Positions 47,312 to 54,869 of a stretch of DNA of 64,000 nt are shown here, piece by piece. The position numbers and the translations under genes are program-made. The notes under the pieces were generated by a model. The model was not told the DNA's origin, did no database searches, and saw only the letters and a program-made list of their open reading frames with translations. The DNA is from Leifsonia sp. PS1209 (lineage in GTDB: Bacteria > Actinomycetota > Actinomycetes > Actinomycetales > Microbacteriaceae). Location of the stretch: NCBI RefSeq assembly GCF_012317045.1, contig NZ_CP051154.1, positions 2,604,001 through 2,668,000 of the forward strand. The letters are read 5' to 3'. The stretch's first letter is position 1; each line of letters starts with the position of its first letter.

Positions 47312-48450
47312 TAGCCGACCGCGTTCGCCCAGGTGGCGTTGAGCAGGGTTCCGGCGTCGGTGGCCTGCTTGTCCGTCATGACGGCGGTCTTGTCGAGCTT
47401 GCCGGGGAAGTCGGCCTTGTTCAGCGTGCCGGCCTTCTCCATCGCATCCACGCGGGCCGGGTACGCCCCGCCCTTCAGCCACGCGTTCTGGGCGGCGTCG
47501 CTGTAGAGGTACTCCTCCCAGAGGCGCGCGGCCGCGGGGTGCGGGGCGTCCTTGTTGATGGCCTGGTTGTAGTAGCCGACGTACGCGGTGCCGGGAAGCA
47601 CGGTGTACTTCCAGTTCACGCCACCGCCCTTGATGGTGTCGGAGTTGGTGTAGCCCTTCTGGTTGAACGACCAGTCGAGCAGCACCGGGGTCTCGCCGGA
47701 GGCGATGGTGTTCGGCTTGCCGTCCGCGGCGTTCCAGTTGCCCGCCTTCTTCAGCTTGGCGAACCAGTCGACGCCCGGCTTGAGGTCGTCGAGGGTGCCG
47801 CCCGCCTGCAGGTCGGCGAACGCGACGGCGCCGGCAGCTGCTGCCGCCTGCGTGGGGTTGCCGTTCAGTGCGACGGCGCCCTTGTACTCGGAGACGAGCA
47901 GGTCGTCGAGGCTCTTCGGAGCCTTCTTGATCTTGTTGGCGTCGTAGCCGACGGCCATCACGCCGTAGTACCCGACCTTCCAGAGCCCGGTGGACTCCTT
48001 CTCGTTGGCCGGGATGTCGTCCCAGCCGGTGGGCTTGTACGGCGCGAAGTACTCGGTGTTGGCGAGGGCGACGGACGAGCCGATGTCGAAGGTGTCCGGA
48101 GCGGTGTCCTGGCCCTTGAGCTTCTTGGCCGCGTCGATCTCCTCCTGGCTGGATGCGCTGTCCTGGCTGGGGTTGATCGTGATGCCGTACTTCTTGGTGA
48201 AGCCGTCGAAGATCTCCTGGTAGTTCGCCCAGTCGCCCGGCGTCGCGATGATGTTGAGGGTGCCCTCCTTCTTCGCGGCGGCGACGAGCGCATCCATGCC
48301 GCCGGCAGCCTTCGCGTCGGCAGCGGTCGCGATGTCCTTCGACGATGTCGGGTCTGCTGCGTTCGCCCCGCCGGTGCAGGCGGCGAGCGAGAGTGCGACG
48401 ACGGTGGCCGCGGCGGCAAGGCCGGCGACGCGTGCGCGCTTGATGGTCAC
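47311..48450 (-). CDS. ABC importer solute-binding lipoprotein
   Basis: A 379-residue family 1/PotD-like binding protein. The signal peptide ends in a lipobox LSLAAC (Cys about residue 25), so it is lipid-anchored outside the membrane. GTLNIIATPGDWANYQEIFDGFTKKYG opens lobe 1, and GVMAVGYDANKIKKAPKSLDDLL is in the hinge region. The substrate is not evident; related sets carry polyamines, Fe(III) or 2-aminoethylphosphonate. GTG 48448-48450 has GGAGG upstream. Confidence 0.88.
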   Translation of the reverse strand: MTIKRARVAGLAAAATVVALSLAACTGGANAADPTSSKDIATAADAKAAGGMDALVAAAKKEGTLNIIATPGDWANYQEIFDGFTKKYGITINPSQDSASSQEEIDAAKKLKGQDTAPDTFDIGSSVALANTEYFAPYKPTGWDDIPANEKESTGLWKVGYYGVMAVGYDANKIKKAPKSLDDLLVSEYKGAVALNGNPTQAAAAAGAVAFADLQAGGTLDDLKPGVDWFAKLKKAGNWNAADGKPNTIASGETPVLLDWSFNQKGYTNSDTIKGGGVNWKYTVLPGTAYVGYYNQAINKDAPHPAAARLWEEYLYSDAAQNAWLKGGAYPARVDAMEKAGTLNKADFPGKLDKTAVMTDKQATDAGTLLNATWANAVG

Positions 48451-48481
48451 AGTTCCTCCAGTGTGGGGTGCCAGGGTGGTC

Positions 48482-48503
48482 GTCCCGCGTTCGGTCGCGG
48501 GAC
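48482..48503 (-). promoter_or_regulatory. leader hairpin of ABC importer operon
   Basis: GTCCCGCG (48482-48489) pairs perfectly with CGCGGGAC (48496-48503), about 30 bp before the binding-protein start on the minus strand. It may be a 5'-UTR structure; there is no known riboswitch match. Confidence 0.35.
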
Positions 48504-48616
48504 ACACGGATTCCCATCCGGGCCGGTGCAAACGTATGGCGGTCGTTCGACCGGTCGGGGTGCCGTCGATGGACGGAAAGTGAACGGCCGGGAAAGGACT
48601 GTCCGCGGTTCCCGCT

Positions 48617-49837
48617 ATGGTCGACGGTGTGGTTGAAAAGGTCTCCCCCGCGCTCGCACGGCGCATCGCCCTGGCCGCGCAGGGGTTCGGCCGCCCGCAT
48701 CCATCGACCGTCGGAACACGGCAGCTCAACGGGGTGATCGACCGCATCAACCTGCTGCAGATCGACTCGGTCAACGTGTTCGAGCGCAGCCACTACCTGC
48801 CGGTGTTCGCGCGGGTCGGCGCCTACGACAAGACGCTGCTCGACAGGCTGACGTTCGCGGCGAAATCGCCGCACACCGAATACTGGCCGCACGAGGCCGG
48901 GTTCATCCGGCGCGAGGACTGGCCGCTGTTCCGGTGGCGGATGGCGGCGTACCGCGAGCGCTACGGCACGGACCCGGACAGCTGGTATCAGCGGAACGCC
49001 TCCACGGTCGACTGGCTGCGCACCGAGCTCGCGTCGCGCGGGCCGCTCGTCGCCGGCGAGATCGAGCACGACGCCAACAAGCGGGCCGGCCCGTGGTGGG
49101 GCTGGTCGGACGTGAAGCGGGCGCTCGAGTTCCTCTTCCTGTTCGGCGAGGTGGCCGTGGCCGGGCGCACCCGGTTCCAGCGGAGGTACGCGCTCGCGGA
49201 GGACGTACTGCCCTCGTCGGTGCTCGACACCACGGTGACGACTCCGGATGCGGTCCGCGAGCTCATCCGCCGCTCCGCCGTGGCCCACGGCATCGGCACG
49301 GCGGGCGACCTGGGCGACTACTACCGCATCAAGCGCGCGCCGGCCGTGGCGGCCATCCAGGAGCTGGAGGACGCCGGGGAGCTGATCCCGGTGACGGTCG
49401 GCGGCTGGGAGCGCAACGGACGGCCGGAGAAGACCTGGCTGCACCGGGATGCGCGGCTCCCCCGCAGCGTGTCGGCGACCGCCCTGCTCTCGCCGTTCGA
49501 CCCCGTGGTCTGGTACCGCGACCGGGCGCTGCGCATGTTCGACTTCCACTACCGCATCGAGATCTACACCCCGGCGGAGAAGCGGATCTTCGGCTACTAC
49601 ACGCTGCCGATCCTGCTCGACGACCGCGTGGTGGGCCGCATCGACCTGAAGAGCGACCGGCAGGCGCGCATCCTGCGCGTGCAGTCGGCGTGGTCGGAGC
49701 CGGGCGCTCCCGCCGAGACGGTCGAGCGCCTGGTGCCGCTGCTGCGCACGACCGCCGCCTGGCAGGGCCTCGACGACGTCGCCGTCACCGCCCCGCACCG
49801 CGGCGACCTCGCCCCGCTGCTCGCCGCCGCCCTCTGA
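48617..49837 (+). CDS. AlkZ/YcaQ-like DNA glycosylase family protein
   Basis: A 406-residue HTH_42 family protein. LLQIDSVNVFERSHY contains the QxD catalytic motif (Gln48, Asp50) of crosslink and alkyl-base glycosylases. Three winged-helix units and the C-terminal beta region (LLSPFDPVVWYRDRALRMFDF) follow the family. Could unhook crosslinks or excise alkylated bases; biosynthetic clusters often carry such self-resistance enzymes, but none is visible here. The start could be ATG 48617 or a GTG a few codons later. Confidence 0.85.
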   Translation: MVDGVVEKVSPALARRIALAAQGFGRPHPSTVGTRQLNGVIDRINLLQIDSVNVFERSHYLPVFARVGAYDKTLLDRLTFAAKSPHTEYWPHEAGFIRREDWPLFRWRMAAYRERYGTDPDSWYQRNASTVDWLRTELASRGPLVAGEIEHDANKRAGPWWGWSDVKRALEFLFLFGEVAVAGRTRFQRRYALAEDVLPSSVLDTTVTTPDAVRELIRRSAVAHGIGTAGDLGDYYRIKRAPAVAAIQELEDAGELIPVTVGGWERNGRPEKTWLHRDARLPRSVSATALLSPFDPVVWYRDRALRMFDFHYRIEIYTPAEKRIFGYYTLPILLDDRVVGRIDLKSDRQARILRVQSAWSEPGAPAETVERLVPLLRTTAAWQGLDDVAVTAPHRGDLAPLLAAAL

Positions 49838-49861
49838 CCGGCCGCCCCGTCCCGCTCCCAC

Positions 49862-49928
49862 GCAATCGAGTCCGGACTTATGCACGCGACACGCCGACGC
49901 GAGCGTGCACAAGTCCAGACTCGATTGC
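49862..49928 (+). repeat. family A palindrome, copy 2
   Basis: Arms 49862-49887 and 49903-49928 pair at 24 of 26 positions; the loop has GACACGCCG. A second shell (GCCGCCCCGTCCC ... GGGACGGGCGGC) extends the structure outward. It lies between the AlkZ-like gene and the unknown gene at 49965. GCACGCGACACGCCG is shared with the minus strand of copy 3. Confidence 0.9.
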
Positions 49929-49964
49929 TTGGGGACGGGCGGCGGGCAGGCGTAGGGTGCGGGC

Positions 49965-50387
49965 ATGAGTTCACCGCTGGAGTATCTGGATGCTGCCGGG
50001 GCCGATGAGGCCGACTTCGAATCGCCGATGCGCGAGCTCTACGCGTATCGCGACGGCGACCGCTGGGTGGACGGGTTCGTCACCGGAGTCAGACCGGGCG
50101 GTGCCCAGGACGGCAGCACGATGGTGCAGTTCGACGGGAGCACCTGGGTGCCCGCCTCCGAGGTGCGGGCCTCCGACCACTACGTCGCCGTGCTCCTGAA
50201 CCCGGACGACACCGTCTACGCGGAGGTCGTGCAGAGCTACATCGACGGTCAGCCCGCCGATCCGATCCGCGACGTCTCCACCGTCGACGGCCAGAACGTC
50301 GGCACCCTGTGGCACCCGGTGGATGCGCCGCGCCTGTCGTCCACGCGCATCCCGTACCGCTACGCGGGCACCGCCGAGCTCGACTGA
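49965..50387 (+). CDS. hypothetical protein bracketed by family A palindromes
   Basis: A 140-residue acidic soluble protein I do not recognise. It has repeated strand-like segments (DGDRWVDGFVTGVRPGG; STMVQFDGSTWVPASEV) that suggest a small beta-barrel. No membrane span or cysteines. It stands between family A copies 2 (+) and 3 (-), which face each other. Its Shine-Dalgarno is weak; the start follows the copy 2 hairpin by 36 bp. Confidence 0.65.
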   Translation: MSSPLEYLDAAGADEADFESPMRELYAYRDGDRWVDGFVTGVRPGGAQDGSTMVQFDGSTWVPASEVRASDHYVAVLLNPDDTVYAEVVQSYIDGQPADPIRDVSTVDGQNVGTLWHPVDAPRLSSTRIPYRYAGTAELD

Positions 50388-50399
50388 CGCCATCCCGCA

Positions 50400-50464
50400 G
50401 CAATCGAGCCGGGACTTGTGCACGCGCCGCGCGGCGTGTCGCGTGCAGAAGTCCCGGCTCGATT
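50400..50464 (-). repeat. family A palindrome, copy 3
   Basis: Arms 50400-50426 and 50440-50464; 24 of 25 overlapping positions pair. On the minus strand it carries GCACGCGACACGCCG, identical to copy 2, so its orientation is opposite. It ends two bases before the htpX stop, in a convergent site suited to a bidirectional terminator. Confidence 0.9.
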
Positions 50465-50466
50465 TT

Positions 50467-51369
50467 CTAGAAGGTGGAGCCCATTTTCTCGAGGCGGTCG
50501 ACGCGCTCGGGGATGGGCGGGTGGGTGCTGAACAGGCGACTCATCAGGCTGGGCTTCAGCGGGTTGGCGATCCAGAGGTGCGCCATCGACGAGTTCTGCT
50601 TCTGCATCGGGCGGCCGTATGCCTCGAGCTTGAGCAGGGCGCTGGCCAGCGCATCCGGGTGCCGGGTGGTCATCGCGCCCGTGGCGTCTGCGAGGTATTC
50701 GCGCTGACGGGAGACCGCCAGCTGCACCAGGGTGGCGACCAGCGGGGCGATGATCGCGGCGATGAGGCCGAAGACCAGGATGACCGGGTTTCCGCCTCCT
50801 CCGCCGCCGTTGTTGTTGATGTTGCGGTTGCCCATGCCGCCGAAGAACGCCATGCGGAGGAAGATGTCGGCGATGAAGCCGATGGCGACCGTGAGGCCGA
50901 ACACGATCATCGACAGCCGGATGTCGTAGTTGCGGACGTGCCCCAGCTCGTGCGCCATGACGCCTTCGAGTTCGGCGTCGGTCATGATGTCGAGCAGCCC
51001 CGTGGTGGCCGCCACCGACGCGTGCTCGGGGTCACGCCCGGTGGCGAACGCGTTGGGCGCCGGGTCGTTGACGACGTAGACCGCCGGCATCGGCGTGCCC
51101 GTGGTGATCGACAGGTTCTCGACGATGTTCCACAGGCGCGGGTTGTCGGCCTTGGTGATCGGGATGGCGCCCGACATGCTCAGCGCCTGGCTGCTCGCCA
51201 GGAAGTACTGCACCACCGCGTAGAGCACGGCGCCGATGACCACGACCCACAGGATCGTGTAGCTCTGGTAGATGAAGCTCGCGAGCCAGCCGAGGCCGCC
51301 GATGATGATCAGGAACAGCAGGATCGTGAAGACCGTATTGCGCTTGTTCCTGGCTATCGCCCTATACAT
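50467..51369 (-). CDS. htpX: M48 family metalloprotease HtpX
   Basis: A 300-residue membrane zinc protease. Two N-terminal helices (13-33, 37-57), HELGH at 140-144, further helices at 155-175 and 185-215 and a Glu ligand region (SRQREYLADATGA) match HtpX. The Gly/Asn-rich loop NRNINNNGGGGGGN between helices is unusual. It degrades misfolded membrane proteins. It follows lemA by 9 bp, a frequent pair. Confidence 0.95.
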   Translation of the reverse strand: MYRAIARNKRNTVFTILLFLIIIGGLGWLASFIYQSYTILWVVVIGAVLYAVVQYFLASSQALSMSGAIPITKADNPRLWNIVENLSITTGTPMPAVYVVNDPAPNAFATGRDPEHASVAATTGLLDIMTDAELEGVMAHELGHVRNYDIRLSMIVFGLTVAIGFIADIFLRMAFFGGMGNRNINNNGGGGGGNPVILVFGLIAAIIAPLVATLVQLAVSRQREYLADATGAMTTRHPDALASALLKLEAYGRPMQKQNSSMAHLWIANPLKPSLMSRLFSTHPPIPERVDRLEKMGSTF

Positions 51370-51378
51370 CGCCGCCCG

Positions 51379-51945
51379 CTAGAACTGGACGCGCGGGGGC
51401 TCCGCGATCGCAGCGAGGTCGCTGACCTCGAAGAAGTCGCGCTCCGTGAAGCCCATGCGCTTGGCGAAGATGTTGTTCGGGAACACCTTGATCTTGGTGT
51501 TGAGTTCGCGGACTCCGCCGTTGTAGAACCGGCGCGAGGCCTGGATCTTGTCCTCGGTGTCGACCAGGTCGGCCTGCAGGCGCAGGAAGTTCTGGCTCGC
51601 CTGCAGCTGCGGGTATGCCTCGGCGACCGCGAAGATGCTCTTCAGCGCGCTCTGCATGTGACCCTCGGCCACGGATGCCTCGGCCGGTCCCTGCGCGGAC
51701 AGCGTCTCTGCGCGGGCCTGCGTGACGGACTCGAAGACGCCCTTCTCGTGCGCCGCATAGCCCTTGACCGTCTCGATGAGGTTGGGGATGAGGTCGGCAC
51801 GACGCTTGAGCTGCACCGTGATGTCGCTCCACGCCTCGTCGACGCGGACCTTGAGAGTCACCAGCGAGTTGTAGGTGGCCCACAGGTAGATCCCGATGAT
51901 CGCGACGATCACGACGACGATGATGACCGGGATGAGCCATTCCAT
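51379..51945 (-). CDS. lemA: LemA family protein
   Basis: A 188-residue protein with one N-terminal helix (residues ~2-24) and the all-alpha LemA domain (YNSLVTLKVRVDEAWSDITVQLKRRADLIPNL; ETVKGYAAHEKGVFE). The role is unclear. ATG 51943-51945 is chosen. It is co-transcribed with htpX downstream. Confidence 0.95.
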   Translation of the reverse strand: MEWLIPVIIVVVIVAIIGIYLWATYNSLVTLKVRVDEAWSDITVQLKRRADLIPNLIETVKGYAAHEKGVFESVTQARAETLSAQGPAEASVAEGHMQSALKSIFAVAEAYPQLQASQNFLRLQADLVDTEDKIQASRRFYNGGVRELNTKIKVFPNNIFAKRMGFTERDFFEVSDLAAIAEPPRVQF

Positions 51946-52098
51946 TTTCGGGTACTCCTTGGTGTCCTGGCGCGTGACGACTGGGCGCAGATCCCATCCT
52001 AACGGCGGCCCGCGACGCTCTCACCGCGTTCCCACCACTCTCAAAGCAAGCATGGTGCGGTTCGGCAGGCGCCGCTCCGCCGGGTGCACAATGGGCAG

Positions 52099-52758
52099 GT
52101 GAGTGAGGTCGCCGAACGTCGCGGTCGGGGCCGTCCCCGCAAGCAGCGGGACGGCGCCTCCGCCAAGTCCGCCATCCTGAAGGCGGCGACGGAGGAGTTC
52201 GCCGAGCGCGGCTACGACGCGGCGTCGCTGCGGGCCATCGCACGGAGGGCCGGAGTGGACTCGGCGCTGGTCCACCACTACTTCGACGACAAGGCCGACC
52301 TGTTCACCGCGTCGCTGGATGCACCGCTGCGGCCCGACCGCATCCTGGGCGTGATCCTCGCCGGTCCGCGCGAGGAGGTCGGCGCCTCGATCGTGCGGCT
52401 GCTGGTGCGGCAGCTCGACGACGCCCGGTCGCAGGCGCGCATCGTGGCGATCCTCCGCACGGCCCTCGGCAGCGGGCCGGGCAGCAGGATGCTCAAGGAG
52501 TTCCTGACCAGGGAGGTGTTCGTGCGGCTCGCCGCCCTGGCCGGAGGAGACGACGCCGATCTGCGGGCCAATCTGGCCGCATCCCAGCTGGTGGGGCTGA
52601 TGCTCACCCGGTTCGTGCTCAAGCTGGAGCCGGTGGCGCACGCCGACGCCGACGAGCTCGCCCGGCGCATCGGGCCGGTGATCCAGTGGCATCTGTTCGG
52701 GGATGTACAGGGCGGCACGGTGCTTCCGGGGAGCCCTGGGACGCAGCAACTGCCGTAG
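52099..52758 (+). CDS. TetR family regulator of the ABC-2 exporter
   Basis: A 219-residue TetR regulator. HTH: ATEEFAERGYDAASLRAIARRAGVDSALVHHYFDDKADLF. A basic RGRGRPRK tail precedes it. The C-terminal domain is a TetR_C-type effector pocket. GTG 52099 is preferred; GTG 52084 adds five residues. The exporter promoter with a perfect palindrome begins right after its stop, so it is the likely regulator. Confidence 0.88.
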   Translation: MSEVAERRGRGRPRKQRDGASAKSAILKAATEEFAERGYDAASLRAIARRAGVDSALVHHYFDDKADLFTASLDAPLRPDRILGVILAGPREEVGASIVRLLVRQLDDARSQARIVAILRTALGSGPGSRMLKEFLTREVFVRLAALAGGDDADLRANLAASQLVGLMLTRFVLKLEPVAHADADELARRIGPVIQWHLFGDVQGGTVLPGSPGTQQLP

Positions 52759-52761
52759 TCC

Positions 52762-52806
52762 TTGACGCGCCGGGGCTCGGAGCGAATAATTCATCACATG
52801 ATGAAT
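52762..52806 (+). promoter_or_regulatory. exporter promoter with palindromic operator
   Basis: TTGACG (52762-52767) and AATAAT (52785-52790) are 17 bp apart. ATTCATCA-CA-TGATGAAT (52789-52806) is a perfect 8+8 palindrome covering the -10 end, start point and first codons. The start point predicted from the -10 coincides with the ATG, so the message is likely leaderless. Confidence 0.7.
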
Positions 52807-53598
52807 ATGGCGGCCAGCGCGGTCTCCGTCGACGGCCTCACGGTGCGCCGCGGGAAAGCGACGATCCTGGACGGGCTGACCCTGCGCATCCCGCGCGGCG
52901 AGGTGGTCGGGCTGCTCGGGCCGAGTGGCTGCGGCAAGACCACCCTGATGCGCTCCATCGTGGGTGTGCAGCGGGTGGCGGGCGGCACCGTCGAGGTGCT
53001 GGGCGAGCCGGCTGGATCGCCCGGGCTCCGCCACCGCGTCGGCTACGTGACGCAGGCCGCGAGCGTCTACGACGACCTCACGGTGCAGCAGAACCTCACA
53101 TACTTCCGGCGCATCCTCGGTGCGGCGAAGGCCGATGTGGACCGCGCCATCGAGGCGACCGACCTCGGCGCCAACGCCGGCCAGCTGGTCTCCACCCTCT
53201 CCGGCGGCCAGCGCAGCAGGGTCTCGCTCGCCGCCGCACTGCTCGGCGCCCCGGATCTGCTCGTGCTCGACGAGCCGACGGTCGGCCTCGACCCCCTCCT
53301 CCGCGTAGAGCTGTGGGAGCTGTTCCACCGGCTCGCCGACGCGGGCACCAGCCTGCTCATCTCGAGCCACGTGATGGACGAGGCCAGCCGCTGCGACCGG
53401 CTGCTGCTGATGCGCGACGGGGCGATCCTCGCCGACGAGACGCCCGCCTCCCTGCTCGCGTCGACGGGGGCAGAGGATGCGGAGGGCGCGTTCCTGGCAC
53501 TGATCCGACGCCGCCATCCCAAGCACGCCCTCCCGGATGCGCCGGATGCACCGGATGCACCGAACACCGGGACAAAGGCCGACGGGGGCGAGCGATGA
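52798..53598 (+). CDS. ABC-2 exporter ATPase
   Basis: A 266-residue DrrA/CcmA-type ATPase. Walker A LGPSGCGKTT, signature LSGGQRSRVSLAAAL, Walker B LLVLDEPTVGLDP, H-loop LISSHVMDEA. The C-terminus repeats DAPDAPDAP, encoded by GGATGC words. Three ATG codons lie close together (52798, 52801, 52807); the first fits a leaderless start. Its stop overlaps the permease start as ATGA. Confidence 0.9.
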   Translation: MMNMAASAVSVDGLTVRRGKATILDGLTLRIPRGEVVGLLGPSGCGKTTLMRSIVGVQRVAGGTVEVLGEPAGSPGLRHRVGYVTQAASVYDDLTVQQNLTYFRRILGAAKADVDRAIEATDLGANAGQLVSTLSGGQRSRVSLAAALLGAPDLLVLDEPTVGLDPLLRVELWELFHRLADAGTSLLISSHVMDEASRCDRLLLMRDGAILADETPASLLASTGAEDAEGAFLALIRRRHPKHALPDAPDAPDAPNTGTKADGGER

Positions 53599-54329
53599 AC
53601 GGCACCCGCACCATCGCCACCGCCGGCCGCGTGCTGACGCAGATCCGGCACGACCCGCGCACCATCGCCCTGCTCGTGGTGGTGCCGAGCCTGCTGATCG
53701 GACTGGTCGCCTGGATCTTCACGGACACCGGCGTGTTCTCGACCATCGGCCCGGCGATGCTCGCGCTGTTCCCGTTCATCGTGATGTTCCTGGTGACGAG
53801 CATCACCACACTGCGCGAGCGGCGCACCGGCACCCTGGAACGCCTGCTGTCGATGCCGCTCGGCAAGGCGGACTTCATCCTGGGATACACGCTCGCGTTC
53901 GGGCTGCTGGCCGTGGTGCAGACGCTGGTCGCCGTGGCGTACGCCGTGTGGGTGTGCGGGCTCGACATCAAGGGCAGCGTGTGGCTGCTGGTCGCGGTGG
54001 CGCTCGCCGACGCGATCCTCGGCACCACGCTCGGCCTGTTTGTGAGTGCGTTCGCCCGCACGGAGTTCCAGGTGGTGCAGTTCATGCCGGCGCTGGTGTT
54101 CCCGCAGATCCTGCTCGGTGGCATCTTCATCCCGCGCGACCAGCTGCCGGATGCGCTGCACATCATCAGCGACTGGCTCCCGCTCTCGCACGCCATCGAC
54201 GCGCTGAACGCGGTGGCGAACGACACGCACGACGCCGCGTATGTGGGCGGCCAGCTGCTCATCATCGGCGCGTTCGCACTGGCCGCGATCGTCTTCGGCT
54301 CCCTCACCCTCCAGCGCCGCACCGCCTGA
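53595..54329 (+). CDS. ABC-2 exporter permease
   Basis: A 244-residue, six-helix ABC-2 permease (LVVVPSLLIGLVAWIF; LVFPQILLGGIFIPRDQLP). Such pairs export drugs, lipids or polysaccharides; the substrate is unknown. Coupled to the ATPase by ATGA. A hairpin (54433-54458) follows about 100 bp on. Confidence 0.9.
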   Translation: MNGTRTIATAGRVLTQIRHDPRTIALLVVVPSLLIGLVAWIFTDTGVFSTIGPAMLALFPFIVMFLVTSITTLRERRTGTLERLLSMPLGKADFILGYTLAFGLLAVVQTLVAVAYAVWVCGLDIKGSVWLLVAVALADAILGTTLGLFVSAFARTEFQVVQFMPALVFPQILLGGIFIPRDQLPDALHIISDWLPLSHAIDALNAVANDTHDAAYVGGQLLIIGAFALAAIVFGSLTLQRRTA

Positions 54330-54432
54330 GCAGAGGCGATCGACGGGCGACCTCGGCGGGAACGACGACGCGGCGCCGACGCCTCCGAGTGCCCGACACC
54401 GGAGGCGGTCGACGCCGCGATCGTTTCGCTGG

Positions 54433-54458
54433 CGGCATCCGTGGTCGGACGGATGCCG
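54433..54458. terminator. hairpin after the exporter operon
   Basis: CGGCATCCGT (54433-54442) pairs with ACGGATGCCG (54449-54458) around GGTCGG. No U tract. Confidence 0.5.
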
Positions 54459-54498
54459 TCAGAGCTCGGCTAGGGACGACCCCAGTTTCCCGATGGGG

Positions 54499-54615
54499 TC
54501 AGCACGAGCGTTGCACCGGGGCAGGGACCCCCGGGGTGGAGAACGGCGCGACCGCGGCGAGCGCGGGGCCGAAGCGTGCGATGGGGCGGGCGGAACGGGT
54601 GATGCGGTCGGACAT
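54499..54615 (-). CDS. possible 38-residue small ORF
   Basis: ATG 54613-54615, with GGGAG 7 bases upstream and an AATAAT-type -10 inside a copy of the exporter operator 12-mer. The basic N-terminus (MSDRITRSARPIAR) is followed by Ala/Pro-rich sequence and a single C-terminal Cys. It could encode a small regulator or be chance. The 54330-54869 gap (540 bp) holds no other clear gene. Confidence 0.3.
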   Translation of the reverse strand: MSDRITRSARPIARFGPALAAVAPFSTPGVPAPVQRSC

Positions 54616-54631
54616 CGGCGGGCTCCCTGAA

Positions 54632-54643
54632 GATGAATTATTC
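54632..54643 (-). promoter_or_regulatory. inverted copy of the exporter operator 12-mer
   Basis: GATGAATTATTC is the exact complement of GAATAATTCATC at 52784-52795. It lies on the far side of the exporter operon, pointing back at it and upstream of the 38-residue ORF. It may be a second site for the same regulator. Confidence 0.45.
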
Positions 54644-54759
54644 TCAACAACTCACAGGCGATTCACAGCTAGCAGGGAGTTTTCCAGGGAAATGAGGACG
54701 TGTCAAGAATCACGCCCGTCACACGAGTCACACGCGTCACCCCATCGACCACCGCAGAT

Positions 54760-54795
54760 CGCCGAAATCACGGCGTTTTCCGCGGAATCACGCGG
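54760..54795 (+). terminator. two tandem hairpins with a T run
   Basis: CGCCG-AAATCA-CGGCG followed by TTTT, then CCGCG-GAATCA-CGCGG. The first is a plausible intrinsic terminator on the + strand. The near-identical loops suggest duplication. Confidence 0.45.
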
Positions 54796-54869
54796 AAATC
54801 CGAGGCTTCCTCACCGGGCCGTCCCCTGGACACGCGGCACCCGCTTTGGGGACACCGCGCATCCACCGG

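Noticed and set aside
54620..54660. Possible Zur/Fur-like box around TGAGAATAATTCATC.
   Set aside because: The right half does not match the left; a copy of the exporter operator 12-mer explains it better.
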